Source: CAZRIZ01 sp964625885 (GTDB lineage Bacteria; Patescibacteriota; Saccharimonadia; Saccharimonadales; Saccharimonadaceae). Taken from it: a DNA stretch of 23,971 nucleotides. The notes beneath the pieces were generated by a model. That model ran no database searches. It was given only the letters and a program-made list of their open reading frames with translations, and had not been told where the DNA came from. A program made the position numbers and the translations under genes. Of this stretch, positions 22,066 to 23,971 are shown one piece after another. The stretch's first letter is position 1. Every line of letters begins with the position of its first letter. Where the stretch lies: assembly GCA_964625885.1 (NCBI GenBank), contig CAZVBM010000011.1, positions 1 through 23,971 of the forward strand, written 5' to 3'.

Positions 22066-23027
22066 GCCAAACCAAAAAAACTGCAGCGGCTGAAGATATT
22101 AAGACAAAAGTAATCGAGAAAGCCGAAGTTATTGAGCCTAAAAAAGCTAAAAGCACACCATGGGGTCTAGCATTTATTTTAATAATCATCGGTACAGTCC
22201 TAATTCTAGACAGTTTTAATATTGCTAAATTTGACTTCAACTTTTGGTCACTTTTTAAGCTATGGCCACTGCTCTTAGTGTCAGCCGGATTGGGTATTTT
22301 AGGTAGTCGCAATCAAGTTCTCAAAGCCGTCGCCACCGCTGGCAATGTCCTTTTGGTTGTATTTGCTGCCCTAGTCGTAACCGGCACGATAAAACTCGAT
22401 AATTACGATGTTAATACTAGGACAGAGACCAAGAGTATCACCGCCAGCCAAGAAACAAATAAGCCAGCCAAAATAGAGGTTAAATCGGCTGGTAAATTAA
22501 CAATTAACTCTCACGACGGAAATGATTTAGTGAAGTACGCCGGCACCGAAGTGGATATCAAAGACGAATCGAGCGACGACACAGGTATAAATAAGATTAA
22601 AATTGAGCCAAAGACGAGCTTTGTCGTTGGTAATATTGATATGGGCGTCAGCCTGCGCAAAACTACGCCAATTGAACTTGGCATTGATTTTGGTGCTGGC
22701 AAAGTAGACGCTGATTTGCGCGGCCTGAACATCACCAAGCTTGATATTAATTCTGGTGCCAGCGACGTCACTGTCAAACTCGACACAACCACCAGTCAAA
22801 AAGTTGAAATTGATTTCGATCTTGGCGTCAGCAACGCAACGCTCTATGTACCAAAAACTGTCGGCATCAAACTCAAAAGCGATAGTGGGATGAGTAAAAT
22901 AGACACCAATGACCTTGTGTCGCGCGGTGACCACAAATACGAAACACCAGATATCGACAAGTTTTCAACCATCTACGAAATTGAACTCGACAGTGGTATG
23001 ACCAACTTTAAATTAGAGTATCTCTAA
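22062..23027 (+). CDS. LiaF-like / DUF5668-DUF4097-type envelope stress protein
   Basis: The 321-aa protein has a Lys/Glu-rich N-terminus (1-30), three hydrophobic helices (~33-52, ~63-80, ~86-108), then an extracytoplasmic all-beta domain (~115-321). The beta domain has repeating G-A-x-x-x-x-D-L / S-G-x-x-x-x-x-L units: F-G-A-G-K-V-D-A-D-L, N-S-G-A-S-D-V-T-V-K-L, D-S-G-M-S-K-I and D-S-G-M-T-N-F-K-L. This right-handed repetitive pattern and the layout match the LiaF C-terminal ('toast-rack'/cell-wall-active-antibiotic-response) proteins. With PspC it suggests an envelope-stress sensing module; no LiaRS two-component system is visible in the window. Confidence 0.8.
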   Translation: MSQTKKTAAAEDIKTKVIEKAEVIEPKKAKSTPWGLAFILIIIGTVLILDSFNIAKFDFNFWSLFKLWPLLLVSAGLGILGSRNQVLKAVATAGNVLLVVFAALVVTGTIKLDNYDVNTRTETKSITASQETNKPAKIEVKSAGKLTINSHDGNDLVKYAGTEVDIKDESSDDTGINKIKIEPKTSFVVGNIDMGVSLRKTTPIELGIDFGAGKVDADLRGLNITKLDINSGASDVTVKLDTTTSQKVEIDFDLGVSNATLYVPKTVGIKLKSDSGMSKIDTNDLVSRGDHKYETPDIDKFSTIYEIELDSGMTNFKLEYL

Positions 23028-23054
23028 TTACCACTAATCACATAACTGATTTTC

Positions 23055-23075
23055 TGCTAAAATACTTTTAGGAGG
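23055..23075 (+). promoter_or_regulatory. Orphan promoter-like and Shine-Dalgarno sequence without a gene start
   Basis: TGCTAAAAT (23055-23063) and AGGAGG (23070-23075) are present, but no ATG/GTG/TTG occurs at usable spacing and all nearby frames close quickly. It is probably the leftover front of the decayed recombinase gene. Confidence 0.4.
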
Positions 23076-23116
23076 TTATTTAAGTCATAAAGGCGATTTG
23101 TATGTAATATTAGTAA

Positions 23117-23971
23117 ACAAAGGAGCGCTATGAGCGAATTACTAAGGAATCATATGAAGAAAAACTGCAAGAGCTTAAACATAAACAGCTAAAGCTTGGA
23201 GTAGAAATTGATTTATATACAAAAGCAGATAAAGACTATTTATTGACTGTATCTAAAGTACTTTCTCTCGCTACAAGAGTAAAAACAATATTTGAAAGTT
23301 CTGAAATACACGAAAAACGAGCATTGTTGAATTATTTAATTCAGAACCCTACTCTAAACGGAAAAAAGCTATATTTTACAATAGCTTCTCCATATAATTT
23401 AGTACTAGATTTAGCCAGTAAACCTACTTGGTACCAGCTAAAATATGCAATATCTGTAATTCAACCTAATGATGAACAATTTAGAGCAGTGATAGAAGCG
23501 TTAAAGAAAGCTCACGCGGACCAAGATAAAGTAAAAACAAATGCCTTTTCTCGCGTAAACACTGAATTAACAAAAGTAACCTCTAAAATTAGCAAGCTGT
23601 TTGATTTGTACCTAGAAGGCGACATAACAAATGAAGAATATAAGACTAAACGCATTGAATTGAATGTCCAAAAAGAAAAGCTAGAACGTAAGCTTGCTTC
23701 TCTTGACGGTGCCGTAGATGAATGGTATAGCAATGCAATTACAATTATGAACTTAGTAAAAGACACACCTCTGTTATTTGAGGAAAGTTCTGAAGCTGTT
23801 GATAAAAGACGCTTGCTCGATATGCTATTTCAGAACCTTGAGATTTTTGATGATCAACTGAGGTGGAAATATAAAAAACCATTCAATTTGATGGTTTCTT
23901 ATACTAATACTTCATCTTGGCTGGGGATGAGGGATTCGAACCCCCGATGGCGGGACCAGAACCCGCTGCCT
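23117..23971 (+). pseudogene. Tandem remnants of large serine recombinase C-termini
   Basis: One open frame runs from 23117 (just after a TAA) to the window edge with no credible start. The first part (23117-23431) reads R-Y-E-R-I-T-K-E-S-Y-E-E-K, then H-E-K-R-A-L-L-N-Y-L-I-Q-N-P and finally S-P-Y-N-L-V-L-D...K-P-T-W, the normal end of a large serine recombinase. It is followed directly by a second C-terminal region (23432-23920). That has L-Y-L-E-G-D-I-T-N-E-E-Y, V-D-K-R-R-L-L-D-M-L-F-Q-N-L and K-P-F-N-L-M-V-S...S-S-W. Both catalytic resolvase domains and zinc ribbons are missing, so no recombinase activity is possible. The frame runs antisense into tRNA-Gln (G-M-R-D-S-N-P-R), the hallmark of an integrase beside a tRNA attachment site. 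AT-rich and codon-distinct from the rest. Confidence 0.8.
23918..23971 (-). tRNA. tRNA-Gln (anticodon CTG), 3' part, cut by the window edge
   Basis: On the minus strand: anticodon stem GCGGG/CCCGC with loop TTCTGGT gives CTG. T-loop TTCGAAT sits in a GGGGG/CCCTC stem. The 3' acceptor strand is ATCCCCA, discriminator G, encoded CCA. The 5' acceptor and D-arm lie outside. Identity Gln also fits the G discriminator. The serine-recombinase remnant abuts the 3' end. Confidence 0.9.

Noticed and set aside
22511..22934. Antisense ORFs over the liaF-like gene
   Set aside because: They are shadows of a convincing plus-strand protein, with no ribosome site or family resemblance.
1..23971. Alternative genetic code (UGA as glycine), as in some CPR phyla
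   Set aside because: UGA serves as a natural stop in pheS, padR, pspC and the 82-aa gene at correct family lengths, so the standard bacterial code applies.
1..23971. CRISPR array, riboswitch or prophage structural genes
   Set aside because: No regularly spaced repeats, no recognisable long structured leader and no phage structural proteins were seen. The longest leaders (about 55-70 nt) are too short and featureless.

Overview
The window reads as an AT-leaning, compact bacterial chromosome segment, most likely from a Candidatus Saccharibacteria (TM7) or closely related Patescibacteria/CPR organism. This placement is inferred from gene content: a gatC-gatA-x-gatB operon with a small 'AHKLRNKLAHE' protein inserted, pheS-pheT, an abbreviated MgtE, an aquaporin-like protein with a lysine-rich tail, CapA/VanY/PBP5-type wall enzymes, and a PadR-ABC-permease unit beside PspC/LiaF-like proteins. 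Standard stop codons are used and UGA is a stop. Both ends look like contig edges. Positions 1 to about 420 carry a MATE transporter fragment that looks like gut Firmicutes sequence and does not match the rest. The right end stops inside a tRNA-Gln gene.

Layout. (a) 1-850: MATE fragment fused, probably artificially, to a truncated membrane-protein gene that has its own promoter. (b) 941-6322, minus strand: gatC-gatA-HEPN-like membrane protein-gatB-galU, then DUF948-like and YtxH-like genes with their own promoter, ending in a hairpin terminator. The first four genes are coupled by TAATG overlaps. (c) 6294-10100, minus strand: 82-aa tail-anchored protein-pheS-pheT, coupled by TGATG/ATGA overlaps and closed by a bidirectional terminator. 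(d) 10094-11100: divergent aquaporin-like gene with its own promoter and terminator. (e) 11106-14760: rmuC plus a membrane protein on minus, facing away from capA; capA converges on a vanY-like peptidase with a 4-bp overlap. (f) 14794-16004: CIRCE-controlled hsp20, then an orphan four-helix membrane protein behind a perfect sigma70 promoter. (g) 16007-23027: mgtE (minus) divergent from a plus-strand envelope-defence block: padR-ABC ATPase-FtsX permease, dacA-like carboxypeptidase, pspC-liaF-like. (h) 23055-23971: decayed serine-recombinase remnants abutting tRNA-Gln, the scar of an integrated element.

Functionally the window couples translation fidelity (Phe-tRNA synthetase, GatCAB amidation of tRNA-Gln/Asn, a tRNA-Gln) with cell-envelope maintenance (GalU, CapA, VanY and PBP5-type peptidases, PspC/LiaF stress proteins, a BceB/MacB-type exporter). 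The most unusual regulatory signal is that five or six promoter-proximal genes have a -10 box TAnnnT only 6-7 nt before the ATG and no Shine-Dalgarno. That arrangement predicts leaderless mRNAs, while operon-internal genes use AGGAG sites or stop/start overlaps. I saw no CRISPR array, no rRNA and no intact mobile element.
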